Shown: positions 1-10,107 of the stretch, one piece after another
How the letters are laid out: the number at the start of each line of letters is the position of its first letter
How positions within the stretch are numbered: position 1 is the first letter of the stretch
NCBI RefSeq assembly: GCF_013778505.1
Contig: NZ_JAAOWU010000001.1
Location: forward strand, 682,001 to 746,000
DNA: 64,000 bases
Direction of reading: 5' to 3'
From: Pseudomonas sivasensis
Lineage (GTDB): Bacteria; Pseudomonadota; Gammaproteobacteria; Pseudomonadales; Pseudomonadaceae
Notes under the pieces: model-generated
The model's input: only the letters and a program-made list of their open reading frames with translations
Databases searched by the model: none
What the model was told of the DNA's origin: nothing
Translations under genes and position numbers: made by a program

Positions 1-876
1 ACCGACTTTTTCGAGCACACCAAAAGCCACGCGCTTAACCTGCAAGACCAAATCGTCTTTACCGATCGCCTACGCGGCATGGTCGGCGCACGCTTCGAGC
101 ATTTCCAGCAAACCGTCGACGACTTCACTCGAAATGTCCCACCGAGCCGGCAAACTCACGACGCTCTTACCCAGCGCGCCGGCCTGCTTTATCAACTCAC
201 CCCCGAAGTCGGCGTGTTCGCCAATGCCTCCACTTCGTTCAAACCCAACAGCGGCCTGGACGCGACAGGTAAAACCTTCAAGCCCGAAGAAGGCGTAGGT
301 TATGAAGTTGGGATCAAGAGCGAGCTGTTCGACGACCGCCTCAGCGCTACCCTCGCGGCGTTCCATATCGAAAAGGAAAACGTATTGGCCCTGGACCCGG
401 CCACCAACACCAACCGTGCAATGGGCAAGGCTCGCAGCCAGGGCTTTGATCTGCAACTGACCGGGCAACTGACCGACGCGGTGCGAGTGATCGGCGCCTT
501 CGCCTACATTGACGCCGAGGTGACCAAGGGCGACAAGGCCATTCCGGCGGGCAGCCGCATTCTCGGCGTGGCCAAGCGCAGCGGCAGTCTGTTGGGGGTG
601 TATGAATTCCAGGACGGCGCCTTGCGCGGCTCAGACGTGGGCGCGGCGTTCACCTATGTGGGTGACCGCTCGGGTGAAGCCGGCAGCAGTTTTGAACTGC
701 CGGCCTACCACACCGTGGATTTGCTGGCGCACTACAAAGCCACCGAGAACGTGACTGTGGGCCTGAATCTGAACAACCTGTTTGACGAGAAGTACTACGA
801 GCGGTCCTACAGCAACTACTGGATCAGCCCCGGCGAACCGCGCAATCTCACCGTCAGCTTGAGCCTCAGCCTATAG
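1..876 (+). CDS. TonB-dependent siderophore receptor, C-terminal part (5' end outside window)
   Basis: This outer-membrane beta-barrel imports a ferric siderophore using TonB energy. Frame 1 is open from base 1, so only the last 291 residues are here. The repeated amphipathic strands, the [16 protein letters not shown] segment near the end, and the terminal alternating L-S-L-S-L strand are typical of the last barrel strands of FhuE/FoxA-like receptors. The internal ATG at 79 is not a real start. The gene converges on hemH with a 6-base overlap of the stop regions. The ligand cannot be assigned because the plug domain is missing. Confidence 0.9.
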   Translation, partial: TDFFEHTKSHALNLQDQIVFTDRLRGMVGARFEHFQQTVDDFTRNVPPSRQTHDALTQRAGLLYQLTPEVGVFANASTSFKPNSGLDATGKTFKPEEGVGYEVGIKSELFDDRLSATLAAFHIEKENVLALDPATNTNRAMGKARSQGFDLQLTGQLTDAVRVIGAFAYIDAEVTKGDKAIPAGSRILGVAKRSGSLLGVYEFQDGALRGSDVGAAFTYVGDRSGEAGSSFELPAYHTVDLLAHYKATENVTVGLNLNNLFDEKYYERSYSNYWISPGEPRNLTVSLSLSL

Positions 877-1896
877 GGACAACGGCGCTCTTTCGCACAA
901 AGTATTGAGCGCCGCCGCCCACTGCGGATCATCATTCAAGCACGGCACCAACACCAACTCCTCGCCCCCCGCCTCACGGAATTGCTCCAACCCCCGATCG
1001 CCAATTTCTTCCAGGGTCTCGATGCAATCGGCCACAAACGCCGGGCACATCACCAGCAGCTTTTTCACGCCTTGCTGGGCCAGCGCCTCCAGGCGAGCTT
1101 CAGTGTAGGGCTCGATCCACTTCGCACGGCCCAGACGCGATTGAAACGCCACCGACCATTTGCCATCCGGCAAACCCAGGCGGGCGGCTACATCGCGGGC
1201 AACACTGAAACATTGTGCGCGATAGCATTTGGCAAGCACTTCAGGCGAGGCTTTCTTGCAGCAGTCGGCATCCTTGAAACAATGCTGGCCAGTCGGGTCG
1301 AGCTTAGTCAGGTGGCGCTCGGGCAAACCGTGGAAGCTCAGCAGCAAGTGATCGTAATCCTGCTCGACATAACGCCGTGCGCTCGCCGCCAGGGCATCAA
1401 GGTATTCCGGCTGGTCGTAGAACGGCTGCAGAATCGAGAGTCGCACATTCAGTTTCTTGCTTCGCACCACGCGCCGGGCTTCTTCGATCACCGTGGTCAC
1501 GGTGCTGTCGGCGAACTGCGGGTACAACGGCGCCAGGGTGATCTTCTGAATACCCTGGGTGGCGAGGCGCGTCAGTGTCGTTTCCAGGGACGGCTCGCCA
1601 TAACGCATGGCCAGTTCCACCGGGCCTTGTGTCCACTGCGCCGTCATCTGCTGTTGCAGGCGACGACTGAGCACAACCAGCGGCGAACCTTCATCCCACC
1701 AGATCGACGCATAGGCATGGGCCGACTGCTCGGGGCGCTTGATCAGGATCAGCGACACCAGCAATCGACGTACCGGCCACGGCAAGTCAATCACATAAGG
1801 GTCCATCAAAAACTGGTTAAGGTAGCTGCGCACATCCGCCACCGAAGTGGACGCCGGTGAACCCAGGTTGACCAGTAACAACGCGTGATCCGTCAT
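871..1896 (-). CDS. hemH: Ferrochelatase
   Basis: HemH inserts Fe2+ into protoporphyrin IX, the last step of haem synthesis, at the cytoplasmic face of the inner membrane. The 341-residue length is normal for the bacterial enzyme. Visible signatures are the N-terminal LLLVNLGSP, the SFHGLPERH segment holding the catalytic histidine near residue 190, and the CIETLEEIG stretch near residue 295 (usually ECLETLEEI). Several cysteines sit in [11 protein letters not shown], near residues 205-215. It lies just downstream of the SDR gene on the same strand, so co-transcription is likely. The position next to the photolyase cluster matches other Pseudomonas chromosomes. Confidence 0.96.
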   Translation of the reverse strand: MTDHALLLVNLGSPASTSVADVRSYLNQFLMDPYVIDLPWPVRRLLVSLILIKRPEQSAHAYASIWWDEGSPLVVLSRRLQQQMTAQWTQGPVELAMRYGEPSLETTLTRLATQGIQKITLAPLYPQFADSTVTTVIEEARRVVRSKKLNVRLSILQPFYDQPEYLDALAASARRYVEQDYDHLLLSFHGLPERHLTKLDPTGQHCFKDADCCKKASPEVLAKCYRAQCFSVARDVAARLGLPDGKWSVAFQSRLGRAKWIEPYTEARLEALAQQGVKKLLVMCPAFVADCIETLEEIGDRGLEQFREAGGEELVLVPCLNDDPQWAAALNTLCERAPLSL

Positions 1897-1910
1897 GCAA
1901 CATCCTATTT

Positions 1911-2810
1911 CTAGAGGCGGCTGGACAAGTCATCCAAAGCCGTATGCAACTCAGTGAACTGGAAAGTGAAACCGGCGGCCATCAAGCGTTCGGGAATCGC
2001 CTTCTGCCCGCCCAGCAACAGCCCCGACAACTCACCCAAGCCTACCTTCAGCGCAAAGGCTGGCATCGGCATGAACGCCGGGCGGTGCAGTACCTGGCCC
2101 AGGGTCTTGGCGAACTCGCGGTTACGCACTGGGTGTGGGGCGCAGGCATTATAAGGACCGCTGGCGTCATCCTTGTGCAGAAGAAAATCAATCAGGGCGA
2201 TTTGATCCTTGATATGCACCCATGGCATCCACTGCCGACCATTACCGATAGGCCCGCCCAGCGCCAGTTTGAACGGCAGCAGCAGCCGCGACAAAAAGCC
2301 GCCCTCGGCCGCCAATACCAAACCGGTGCGCACCAGAACCACGCGCATGCCCAAAGCTTCGGCACGCTGGGCGGTTTCCTCCCAGGCGATACAGAGCTGG
2401 CTGGGAAAATCGTCCTGTACCGGACCACTGGCCTCGGTCAGTTCGCGCTCACCACCGTCGCCGTACCAGCCCACCGCCGAGCCGGAAATCAACACCGCCG
2501 GCTTTTGCGCAAGACCTTCCAGCCACGCCAACAGGGTTTCGGTAAGACCGATGCGACTGCTCCACAACAGCGCCTTGCGTTTGTGGGTCCAGGGACGATC
2601 GGCGATGGCGGCGCCGGCGAGGTTGACCACAGCGTCCACGACGCCGATCACCTCTTCCAGGCGCGCAACGCCCAGCACCTCGGCGCCACACAAGGCGGCA
2701 ACCTCTTCGGGATGACGGCTCCACACGGTCAGGCGATGGCCTTGACCGAGCCAGTGTTGGCAGAGTTGGCGGCCGATCAAGCCGGTACCGCCGGTCAGCA
2801 AAATGTGCAT
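1911..2810 (-). CDS. TIGR01777-family epimerase-like SDR protein (YfcH type)
   Basis: This is a 299-residue extended short-chain dehydrogenase/reductase fold protein of the TIGR01777/YfcH family; its reaction is not established. The N-terminal [14 protein letters not shown] is the NAD(P)-binding glycine motif. GSAVGWYGD near residue 110 is characteristic of the family, and a C-terminal DUF1731-like segment includes [12 protein letters not shown]. It is 14 bp upstream of hemH and probably shares its transcript. It is divergent from the flavin oxidoreductase at 3023, with about 210 bp between them that contain the LitR-type site. Confidence 0.9.
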   Translation of the reverse strand: MHILLTGGTGLIGRQLCQHWLGQGHRLTVWSRHPEEVAALCGAEVLGVARLEEVIGVVDAVVNLAGAAIADRPWTHKRKALLWSSRIGLTETLLAWLEGLAQKPAVLISGSAVGWYGDGGERELTEASGPVQDDFPSQLCIAWEETAQRAEALGMRVVLVRTGLVLAAEGGFLSRLLLPFKLALGGPIGNGRQWMPWVHIKDQIALIDFLLHKDDASGPYNACAPHPVRNREFAKTLGQVLHRPAFMPMPAFALKVGLGELSGLLLGGQKAIPERLMAAGFTFQFTELHTALDDLSSRL

Positions 2811-2949
2811 GGGATCTTCCTCATGTAACGTTCGCCGCCGATCACTGGTCTATTTTATAAGCAGGGATCAATTTGTAATCGTGCGTGACTGTTGTTTAAG
2901 CCTCAGCTTTAACCATAGGCCACGCCACACGTTCAGGTACGCCAAAACT

Positions 2950-2973
2950 TATACCAAAAAACAATATTGTACA
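2950..2973 (+). promoter_or_regulatory. LitR-type operator, TATACC-N12-TGTACA
   Basis: Two 6-base half-sites, TATACC (2950-2955) and TGTACA (2968-2973), are separated by exactly 12 bases. The right half overlaps a possible -35 (TTGTAC, 2967-2972), followed 17 bases later by TAGTCT (2990-2995). A further TGTACC lies at 2995-3000. The spacing equals that of the two operators at 4239 and 4288 near the MerR/LitR-like gene. Similar TGTACA-type repeats are reported at light-responsive LitR promoters of Pseudomonas; binding here is inferred. Confidence 0.7.
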
Positions 2974-2992
2974 GCTATTGGTGTCGGCGTAG

Positions 2993-4221
<1,229 letters not shown>

Positions 4222-4238
4222 TCCCCCGCAAAAAAACC

Positions 4239-4262
4239 TGTACAAATAATTTGACTTGTACA
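4239..4262 (+). promoter_or_regulatory. LitR-type operator 1 (TGTACA-N12-TGTACA) with overlapping sigma-70 promoter
   Basis: TGTACA occurs at 4239-4244 and 4257-4262 with a 12-base spacer. The spacer contains a -35-like TTGACT (4251-4256). A -10-like TATGAT (4273-4278) follows 16 bases later, so a protein on this site would cover the -35. The predicted transcript starts near 4285 and would serve the DUF523-merR-phr-cfa operon. Confidence 0.75.
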
Positions 4263-4287
4263 GCTTCAGACCTATGATGAGATTAGT

Positions 4288-4311
4288 TGTACAGAAATCA
4301 ACGCTTGTACA
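4288..4311 (+). promoter_or_regulatory. LitR-type operator 2 (TGTACA-N12-TGTACA)
   Basis: A second exact copy of the pattern, with half-sites at 4288-4293 and 4306-4311. It lies just after the -10, over the expected start site, where a bound repressor would block the polymerase. Two operators flanking the same -10 suggest cooperative, tight repression in the dark. Confidence 0.72.
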
Positions 4312-4333
4312 AGAATCTTGCAGAGGTTTGGCC

Positions 4334-5293
4334 ATGTCCAGCAGCGCAAAACCGAAGATCGCTATCAGCGCCTGCCTACTAGGCGAGAACGTGCGCTTCA
4401 ATGGCGGCCATAAACAGTCCCTGCTCTGCAGCCAAACCCTCGCCGACTACTTCGACTTTGTGCCCCTGTGCCCCGAAGTTGCGATCGGCCTGGGCATCCC
4501 CCGCGAACCGATCCGCCTGGTTGGCGACCCTGCCCATCCGCAGGCCGTGGGCACTGTGCGCCGCGAACTCAACGTGACCCAGCCCCTGAACGAATACGGC
4601 CAGCAGATGGCTGAAGAACATACCGATCTGTGCGGCTACATCTTCATGCAGAAGTCGCCGTCCTGTGGACTGGAGCGAGTCAAGGTGTACCGCGAAAACG
4701 GCACACCGGTCGACGGTGGCGGACGCGGCATCTATGCCCAGGCGTTTTGCGCGCGCCACCCCAACCTACCGGTCGAAGAAGACGGCCGACTTAACGACCC
4801 GGTGCTGCGGGAAAACTTCCTGACCCGCGTTTTCGTCTACGCCAGTTGGCAAAAGCTGCTGGCCGAAGGGCTGACCCGTCACCGCCTGCTGGCCTTTCAC
4901 TCGCGCTACAAATACCTGCTGATGGCCCACAGTCCCGCCCATTACAAAAGCCTGGGTCACCTGCTGGGCAGCATGGGCAAAGGCACCGACCTCAATGAAC
5001 TCGCCGAGTCTTACTTCAGCGATTTGATGACCGGCCTGACCAAATGCGCCACTCGCGGCACCCACACCAATGTGCTGCAACACATCAGCGGCTACCTCAA
5101 GCAAGTGATCAGCGCCGATGACAAGCAGGAAATGCAAACCGTCATCGGCCAATACCGCCACGGCATCGTGCCGCTGGTGGTGCCGCTGACGCTGCTCAAG
5201 CATCACTTTCGCCAACACCCGGACCGCTACATCGCGCAGCAGGCGTACCTGCAACCGCACCCGGAAAATCTCAGCCTGCGTAATGCGATCTAG
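4334..5293 (+). CDS. DUF523 and DUF1722 two-domain protein (YbgA family)
   Basis: The ATG at 4334 follows AGAGG and lies after the operators, so it is preferred over the in-frame ATG at 4256, which falls inside the promoter. The 319-residue product has an N-terminal DUF523 domain (ISACLLGENVRFNGGHK, CPEVAIGLGIPREPIRLV, KSPSCGLERVKVY), roughly residues 5-150. A DUF1722/YbgA domain follows (RHRLLAFHSRYKYLLMAHS) to about residue 310. Several cysteines in the first half could bind metal or a cluster. The role is unknown. Members regularly precede a MerR gene and phr, as here, so a part in the photo-stress response is inferred. Confidence 0.88.
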   Translation: MSSSAKPKIAISACLLGENVRFNGGHKQSLLCSQTLADYFDFVPLCPEVAIGLGIPREPIRLVGDPAHPQAVGTVRRELNVTQPLNEYGQQMAEEHTDLCGYIFMQKSPSCGLERVKVYRENGTPVDGGGRGIYAQAFCARHPNLPVEEDGRLNDPVLRENFLTRVFVYASWQKLLAEGLTRHRLLAFHSRYKYLLMAHSPAHYKSLGHLLGSMGKGTDLNELAESYFSDLMTGLTKCATRGTHTNVLQHISGYLKQVISADDKQEMQTVIGQYRHGIVPLVVPLTLLKHHFRQHPDRYIAQQAYLQPHPENLSLRNAI

Positions 5294-5296
5294 ACC

Positions 5297-6226
5297 ATGA
5301 AAGCTGCCCTGCAAGACGAACCCGGCGAAGACATCGCTCAAGCCCTGGAAGACGGCTGGCTGCCGATCCGCGAAGTGGCGCGCCAGACCGGCGTCAACGC
5401 TGTGACCCTGCGCGCCTGGGAGCGTCGCTATGGCCTGATCGTGCCCCAGCGCACACCCAAGGGCCATCGGCTGTTCAGCGCCGACCATGTACAACGCATC
5501 CACGCCATCCTCACCTGGCTCAATCGCGGCGTGCCGGTCAGCCAGGTGAAGCACCTGATCGACTCTGCCCAGGCCAACACCGATACGTCGCAGAATGAAT
5601 GGCACACCCTGCGCCAGACCTTGGTACAGGCCATCAGCGAACTGACCGAACGCCGGGTCGACGATGCCTTCAACCAGGCCATGGCACTGTACCCGCCGCG
5701 CACCCTGTGTGAGCAACTGCTACTGCCGCTGATCAAGGAGCTGGAGCAGCGTTGGCAGGGCCAGTTCGGCGCGCAGATGGAGCGGGTATTTTTCCTGTCC
5801 TGGCTGCGCAGCAAGTTCGGTGCGCGCATCTACCACAACAATCGCCAGTTGCACGGTGCGCCGCTGCTGCTGATTAACCAGTCCGACCTGCCCCTGGAGC
5901 CGCATTTGTGGCTCAGCGCCTGGCTGGCCAGCAGCGCCGACTGCCCCGTGGAAGTGTTTGACTGGCCGCTGCCCGCCGGCGAGCTCGCCCTTGCAGTCGA
6001 GCACCTGCAACCGCGCGCGGTCTTGCTGTATTCGAGCAAAGCCCTGCACCTGCCGGGCCTGACCAAGCTGCTCACGGGCGTCAGCCGCCCGACGCTGCTC
6101 GTCGGACCAACGGTCTGCATCCATCAGGCGGAGTTAGCCGTATTAACCCATGACACTCCTGAATTATTCGTGGCCGAAGATGTGTTGTCGGCCCACCAGC
6201 TACTGATACAGCGTGGACTTATTTAA
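5297..6226 (+). CDS. MerR-family regulator, LitR-like (probably class II)
   Basis: A 309-residue regulator with a MerR DNA-binding head at residues 21-90 (WLPIREVARQTGVNAVTLRAWERRYG, with basic turn and wing) and a helical plus Rossmann-like tail resembling the CarH/LitR sensor part. I cannot find the DxHxxG cobalamin-ligand motif. The W-x9-EH cap motif of CarH is not intact: W153 is followed by M-E-R at 161-163. This fits class II LitR proteins of pseudomonads, which do not bind B12 and work with a separate blue-light LOV protein. It is embedded between the DUF523 gene and phrB, 3 bp after the former. The TGTACA-N12-TGTACA sites upstream are its probable targets, including autoregulation. 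Confidence 0.87.
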   Translation: MKAALQDEPGEDIAQALEDGWLPIREVARQTGVNAVTLRAWERRYGLIVPQRTPKGHRLFSADHVQRIHAILTWLNRGVPVSQVKHLIDSAQANTDTSQNEWHTLRQTLVQAISELTERRVDDAFNQAMALYPPRTLCEQLLLPLIKELEQRWQGQFGAQMERVFFLSWLRSKFGARIYHNNRQLHGAPLLLINQSDLPLEPHLWLSAWLASSADCPVEVFDWPLPAGELALAVEHLQPRAVLLYSSKALHLPGLTKLLTGVSRPTLLVGPTVCIHQAELAVLTHDTPELFVAEDVLSAHQLLIQRGLI

Positions 6227-7669
6227 ATGCACTTGATCTGGCTGCGCACCGACCTGCGCCTACACGACAACACCGCCTTGGCCGCCGCGACCCAGCGAGG
6301 CCCGGTTGCCGCCGTGTACCTGATCACGCCTGAGCAATGGCTGGCCCACGATGATGCTCCGTGCAAGGTCGACTTCTGGCTGCGCAACCTGCAGCACTTG
6401 AGCAAAGACTTAGGCGAGCTGAACATTCCCCTGCTGATCCGCACAGCTGCCACCTGGGACCAGGCGCCCAGCGTGCTCAGCGAACTGTGCCGGGACCTGT
6501 CGGCGCAATCGCTGCACGTCAACGAGGAGTACGGCATTCATGAAAGCCGTCGTGACGCCGCCGTGGCCCAGGCGCTGGAAGCCGAGGGCGTGACCTTCCA
6601 CAGTTACCTTGATCAATTGTTCTTCCAACCGGGCAGTGTGCTGACCAAGACCGGCACCTACTTCCAGGTCTTCAGTCAGTTCCGCAAGGTCTGCTACACA
6701 CGGCTGCACAGCGCGCTTCCACAGTTAGTGCCCACGCCAAAGGCCCAGGCCAAACTCGACCTTAAAAGCGATCCGGTCCCGACCACCGTCGCAGGCTTCG
6801 AGCCGCCCAGCGACACCCTGCGTGCCCTATGGCCAGCCGGTGAGGACGAAGCCCGGCGACGCCTCGATGCATTCGCCGACCAGCAGATCAGCTACTACAA
6901 AGACGAACGCGACTTCCCCGCCAAGCCCGGTACCAGCCAGCTGTCGGCCTACCTCGCTGCCGGCGTGGTTTCGCCGCGCCAGTGCCTGCATGCAGCGTTG
7001 CAGAGCAACCAAGGCGAATTCGAAAGTGGCGACATCGGCGCCATCACCTGGATCAACGAACTGCTCTGGCGTGAGTTCTATAAACACATTCTGGTGGGCT
7101 ACCCACGGGTGTCCCGTCACCGTGCGTTCCGCCCCGAGACCGAGGACGTGGCCTGGCGTGATGCGCCCAAGGATCTGGCAGCCTGGCAAGAAGCTCGCAC
7201 TGGCCTGCCGATCATCGACGCCGCCATGCGTCAATTGCTGGAAACCGGCTGGATGCACAACCGCCTGCGCATGGTAGTGGCAATGTTCCTGACCAAAAAC
7301 CTGCTGATCGACTGGCGTGAAGGCGAGCGCTTCTTCATGCGTCACCTGATCGACGGCGACTTGGCCGCCAATAACGGTGGCTGGCAGTGGAGCTCGTCCA
7401 CCGGTACCGACTCGGCGCCCTACTTCCGGATTTTCAGCCCGCTGAGCCAGTCAGAAAAATTCGACAGCGAAGGTGTGTTCATCAAGCACTGGCTGCCGGA
7501 ATTGGCCGCACTGAATAAAAAGGAAGTGCATAACCCCGAAGCCGCCGGTGGTCTGTTTGGCGTGGCAGATTATCCGCGCTCGATTGTCGACTTGAAGAAG
7601 TCCCGCGAGCGCGCCCTGGCCGCCTTCCGTAGCCTGCCTTCACGTCAATCGGTCGTCGAACATGAGTGA
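6227..7669 (+). CDS. phrB: Deoxyribodipyrimidine photolyase
   Basis: PhrB uses FADH- and a light-harvesting cofactor to split cyclobutane pyrimidine dimers. The 480 residues match class I CPD photolyases. The N-terminal antenna domain begins MHLIWLRTDLRLHDN. FAD-domain signatures include TSQLSAYLAAGVVSPR (near 240), WINELLWREFYKHIL (near 275), the RTGLPIIDAAMRQL-x-ETGWMHNRLRM block (near 325-345), and NNGGWQWSSSTGTDSAPYFR (near 385). The start codon directly abuts the stop of the regulator gene (TAA-ATG). Light-controlled expression is inferred from the shared promoter. Confidence 0.97.
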   Translation: MHLIWLRTDLRLHDNTALAAATQRGPVAAVYLITPEQWLAHDDAPCKVDFWLRNLQHLSKDLGELNIPLLIRTAATWDQAPSVLSELCRDLSAQSLHVNEEYGIHESRRDAAVAQALEAEGVTFHSYLDQLFFQPGSVLTKTGTYFQVFSQFRKVCYTRLHSALPQLVPTPKAQAKLDLKSDPVPTTVAGFEPPSDTLRALWPAGEDEARRRLDAFADQQISYYKDERDFPAKPGTSQLSAYLAAGVVSPRQCLHAALQSNQGEFESGDIGAITWINELLWREFYKHILVGYPRVSRHRAFRPETEDVAWRDAPKDLAAWQEARTGLPIIDAAMRQLLETGWMHNRLRMVVAMFLTKNLLIDWREGERFFMRHLIDGDLAANNGGWQWSSSTGTDSAPYFRIFSPLSQSEKFDSEGVFIKHWLPELAALNKKEVHNPEAAGGLFGVADYPRSIVDLKKSRERALAAFRSLPSRQSVVEHE

Positions 7670-8084
7670 CTTCCTGCAACGCTTCGCCCAAACCTTCGCC
7701 ACGCTGGACAAGCACAACCTGCACCTGCTCGACAGCCTGTACAGCAAGGACATTGCCTTTACCGACCCGCTGCACGAGGTCCATGGGCTGACCGCGTTGC
7801 ACAGTTATTTCGCCGAGTTGTACAGCAACGTCAGCCAACTGCGCTTCGACTTCCACGGTTTCGACCAAGTGGCCGAAGGCGAAGGCTACCTGCGCTGGAA
7901 AATGAGTTTTTGCCACCCACGCCTGGCCAACGGCCAAGTCATCCGGGTGGAAGGATGCTCGCACCTGATGTGGCGGGACAAGGTGTACCGCCACTGCGAT
8001 TACTTCGATGCCGGCGCCATGCTCTACGAGCACCTGCCCGTGCTGGGCAGAGTCGTCAGTTGGCTCAAAAGGAGAGTGGGATGA
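7662..8084 (+). CDS. NTF2-like/SnoaL-fold protein
   Basis: A 140-residue protein overlapping the end of phrB by 8 bases. The pattern F-x2-LDKHNLHLLDSLYSKDIAFTDPLHEVHG near the start is typical of the cone-shaped SnoaL/NTF2 fold, where a cavity binds a small hydrophobic ligand; W/C/H-rich strands follow. No catalytic assignment is possible. Its fixed position in the photolyase-cfa operon suggests a lipid- or oxidised-ligand-related role, but this is guesswork. Confidence 0.82.
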   Translation: MSDFLQRFAQTFATLDKHNLHLLDSLYSKDIAFTDPLHEVHGLTALHSYFAELYSNVSQLRFDFHGFDQVAEGEGYLRWKMSFCHPRLANGQVIRVEGCSHLMWRDKVYRHCDYFDAGAMLYEHLPVLGRVVSWLKRRVG

Positions 8085-8863
8085 ACGCAGTGTCGCCACG
8101 TCGTTATTGGCTGACCGGTGCCAGCAGTGGGATAGGCGCCGCCTTGGCCGTGGAGCTGCTTAACAGCGGCGCCCATGTCGCCTTGAGTTCTCGCACCCAG
8201 GCACCGCTGGATGCGCTGGCTCTACGCTACCCCGGCCAAGTGTTGGTGGTGGCCGGTGACCTGACCAACAGCCAGACCGTGCGCGAAATTGGCGAGCACA
8301 TCGGTGACGTCTGGGGCTCGCTCGACACCGTGATCCTTAACGCCGGCACCTGTGAATATGTCGACGCCAAGCAGTTTGATTCATCGATCATCGAGCATGT
8401 GGTGCGCACCAACCTGCTGGCCAGCAGTTATTGCATCGAAGCGGCCCTGCCGTTGTTGCGTGTCGGGCGTGCACCGCATCTGGTGGGCGTCGCCAGCGCC
8501 GTGACCTACCTGCCGATGCCCCGCGCAGAAGCCTATGGCGCGTCCAAGGCCGGCCTGCGTTATCTGTTCGAGTCCCTGCGCATCAGCCTGTCGCCGGAAA
8601 ATATCGATGTCACCGTGATCAGCCCGGGCTTCGTCGATACACCACTGACCGAGCGCAATGACTTCCCGATGCCCCTGAGCTGGCCGGCCGACAAGGCTGC
8701 TCGGCATATATTCTCCAAGCTGGACAAACGCCCACTGGAAATCGCCTTCCCGGCCTTGTTTATCGCCACCCTGTGGCCGCTGTCGAAACTGCCTAATCGC
8801 GCGCAATTGATCATCGGCAAACGCATGCTGCGCAGCCCGCCACCGAAAAAGGACGACCTGTGA
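8081..8863 (+). CDS. Short-chain dehydrogenase/reductase
   Basis: The ATG at 8081 overlaps the previous stop (ATGA) and is preceded by AGGAGAG, giving a 260-residue classical SDR. TGASSGIGAALAVEL is the NAD(P) motif, NAG lies near residue 88, a catalytic Ser is in VGVASAVTYL, and Y-x3-K is in AEAYGASKAGLRYL near 150. ISPGFVDTPLTERNDFPMP follows. It is translationally coupled to its neighbours on both sides. The substrate is unknown; the surrounding flavin, DUF1365 and Cfa genes suggest a lipid-linked oxidation or reduction. Confidence 0.9.
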   Translation: MNAVSPRRYWLTGASSGIGAALAVELLNSGAHVALSSRTQAPLDALALRYPGQVLVVAGDLTNSQTVREIGEHIGDVWGSLDTVILNAGTCEYVDAKQFDSSIIEHVVRTNLLASSYCIEAALPLLRVGRAPHLVGVASAVTYLPMPRAEAYGASKAGLRYLFESLRISLSPENIDVTVISPGFVDTPLTERNDFPMPLSWPADKAARHIFSKLDKRPLEIAFPALFIATLWPLSKLPNRAQLIIGKRMLRSPPPKKDDL

Positions 8864-10107
8864 AGATCGCCATTATCGGCAGCGGCATTGCTGGCCTGAC
8901 CAGCGCCTACCTGCTTAGCCGCAGTCACGAAGTCACCGTGTTCGAAGCGGGCGACCGTATCGGCGGGCATACCCATACGGTCAACGTCAGCGTCGACGGC
9001 AAAAGCTACGCAGTGGATACCGGCTTCATCGTGTTCAACGACTGGACCTACCCCAACTTCATCCGCCTGCTGGGGCAGATCGGTGTCTCGTTCAAACCCA
9101 CCGAAATGAGCTTTTCGGTGTGTGACGAAAAAACCCGGTTCGAATACAACGGCAATAACCTCAACAGCCTGTTCGCCCAACGCCGCAATATCCTGTCGCC
9201 GGGCTTCTGGGGCATGTTGCGCGACATCCTGCGGTTCAACCGCCAGGCACCGCTGGACCTGCAGGAGCAACGCATCAGTGCCGAGATGACCTTGGGCGAT
9301 TACCTCACGGCCGGCGGCTACGGCGAGCGCTTTGTGCGGCACTACATCGTGCCGATGGGTGCGGCGATCTGGTCGATGTCCCTGGCGGACATGCTGAGTT
9401 TTCCGCTGCAATTCTTTGTGCGCTTCTTCAAGAACCACGGCTTGCTGTCGGTGAACAACCGGCCGCAGTGGTGTGTGATCGAAGGTGGATCCAGCAGCTA
9501 TATCGAACCGCTGACCCGCGGCTTTCGCGAGCAGATCCGCCTCAACAGCCCTGTGCATAACGTCGAGCGCACCGAGCAAGGCGTAGTTATCCACAGTCCT
9601 GCCGGCAGCGAGGCATTTGATCGGGTGGTATTCGCCTGTCATAGCGACCAGGCGCTGGCATTGCTCGCCGACCCAAGCCAGGCCGAACAAGAGATTCTCG
9701 GTGCCCTGCCCTACGCCGACAACGACGTGGTTTTGCACACCGACACGCGCCTGCTGCCCGACCGCAAACTGGCCTGGGCCAGTTGGAATTACCGGCTGAG
9801 CGGTAACATCCAGACTCAGGCCGCCGTCACCTATGACATGAACATCCTGCAAGGCATCGACAGCGCCACCACCTTTTGCGTCAGCCTCAACCAGACGCCG
9901 ATGATCAACCCGCTGAAGATCCTCGCGCGCTTCACCTACGCGCATCCGCAATACAGCCTGGCGGCGGTGGCCGCGCAAAACCGCTGGGAAGAACTGGCCG
10001 GCGTGCGCAACACGTTTTATTGCGGCGCCTACTGGGCCAATGGTTTCCACGAAGACGGCGTGGTCAGTGCGCTGCGCGTGGCCCAGGCCTTTGGGGAAAC
10101 CCTGTGA
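8860..10107 (+). CDS. FAD-dependent amine-oxidase-like oxidoreductase
   Basis: A 415-residue flavoprotein starting MKIAIIGSGIAGLTSAYLL with the FAD dinucleotide motif and DRIGGHTHTV next to it. It belongs to the NAD(P)-binding amine oxidase group often described as a cyclopropane-fatty-acid-associated dehydrogenase or desaturase. A C-terminal FYCGAYWANGFHEDGVVSALR segment closes the flavin site. The ATG overlaps the SDR stop (ATGA). It stands just before a DUF1365 protein and a Cfa homologue. The same set occurs in light and singlet-oxygen stress operons of other proteobacteria, so action on membrane acyl chains is a reasonable inference. Confidence 0.9.
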   Translation: MKIAIIGSGIAGLTSAYLLSRSHEVTVFEAGDRIGGHTHTVNVSVDGKSYAVDTGFIVFNDWTYPNFIRLLGQIGVSFKPTEMSFSVCDEKTRFEYNGNNLNSLFAQRRNILSPGFWGMLRDILRFNRQAPLDLQEQRISAEMTLGDYLTAGGYGERFVRHYIVPMGAAIWSMSLADMLSFPLQFFVRFFKNHGLLSVNNRPQWCVIEGGSSSYIEPLTRGFREQIRLNSPVHNVERTEQGVVIHSPAGSEAFDRVVFACHSDQALALLADPSQAEQEILGALPYADNDVVLHTDTRLLPDRKLAWASWNYRLSGNIQTQAAVTYDMNILQGIDSATTFCVSLNQTPMINPLKILARFTYAHPQYSLAAVAAQNRWEELAGVRNTFYCGAYWANGFHEDGVVSALRVAQAFGETL

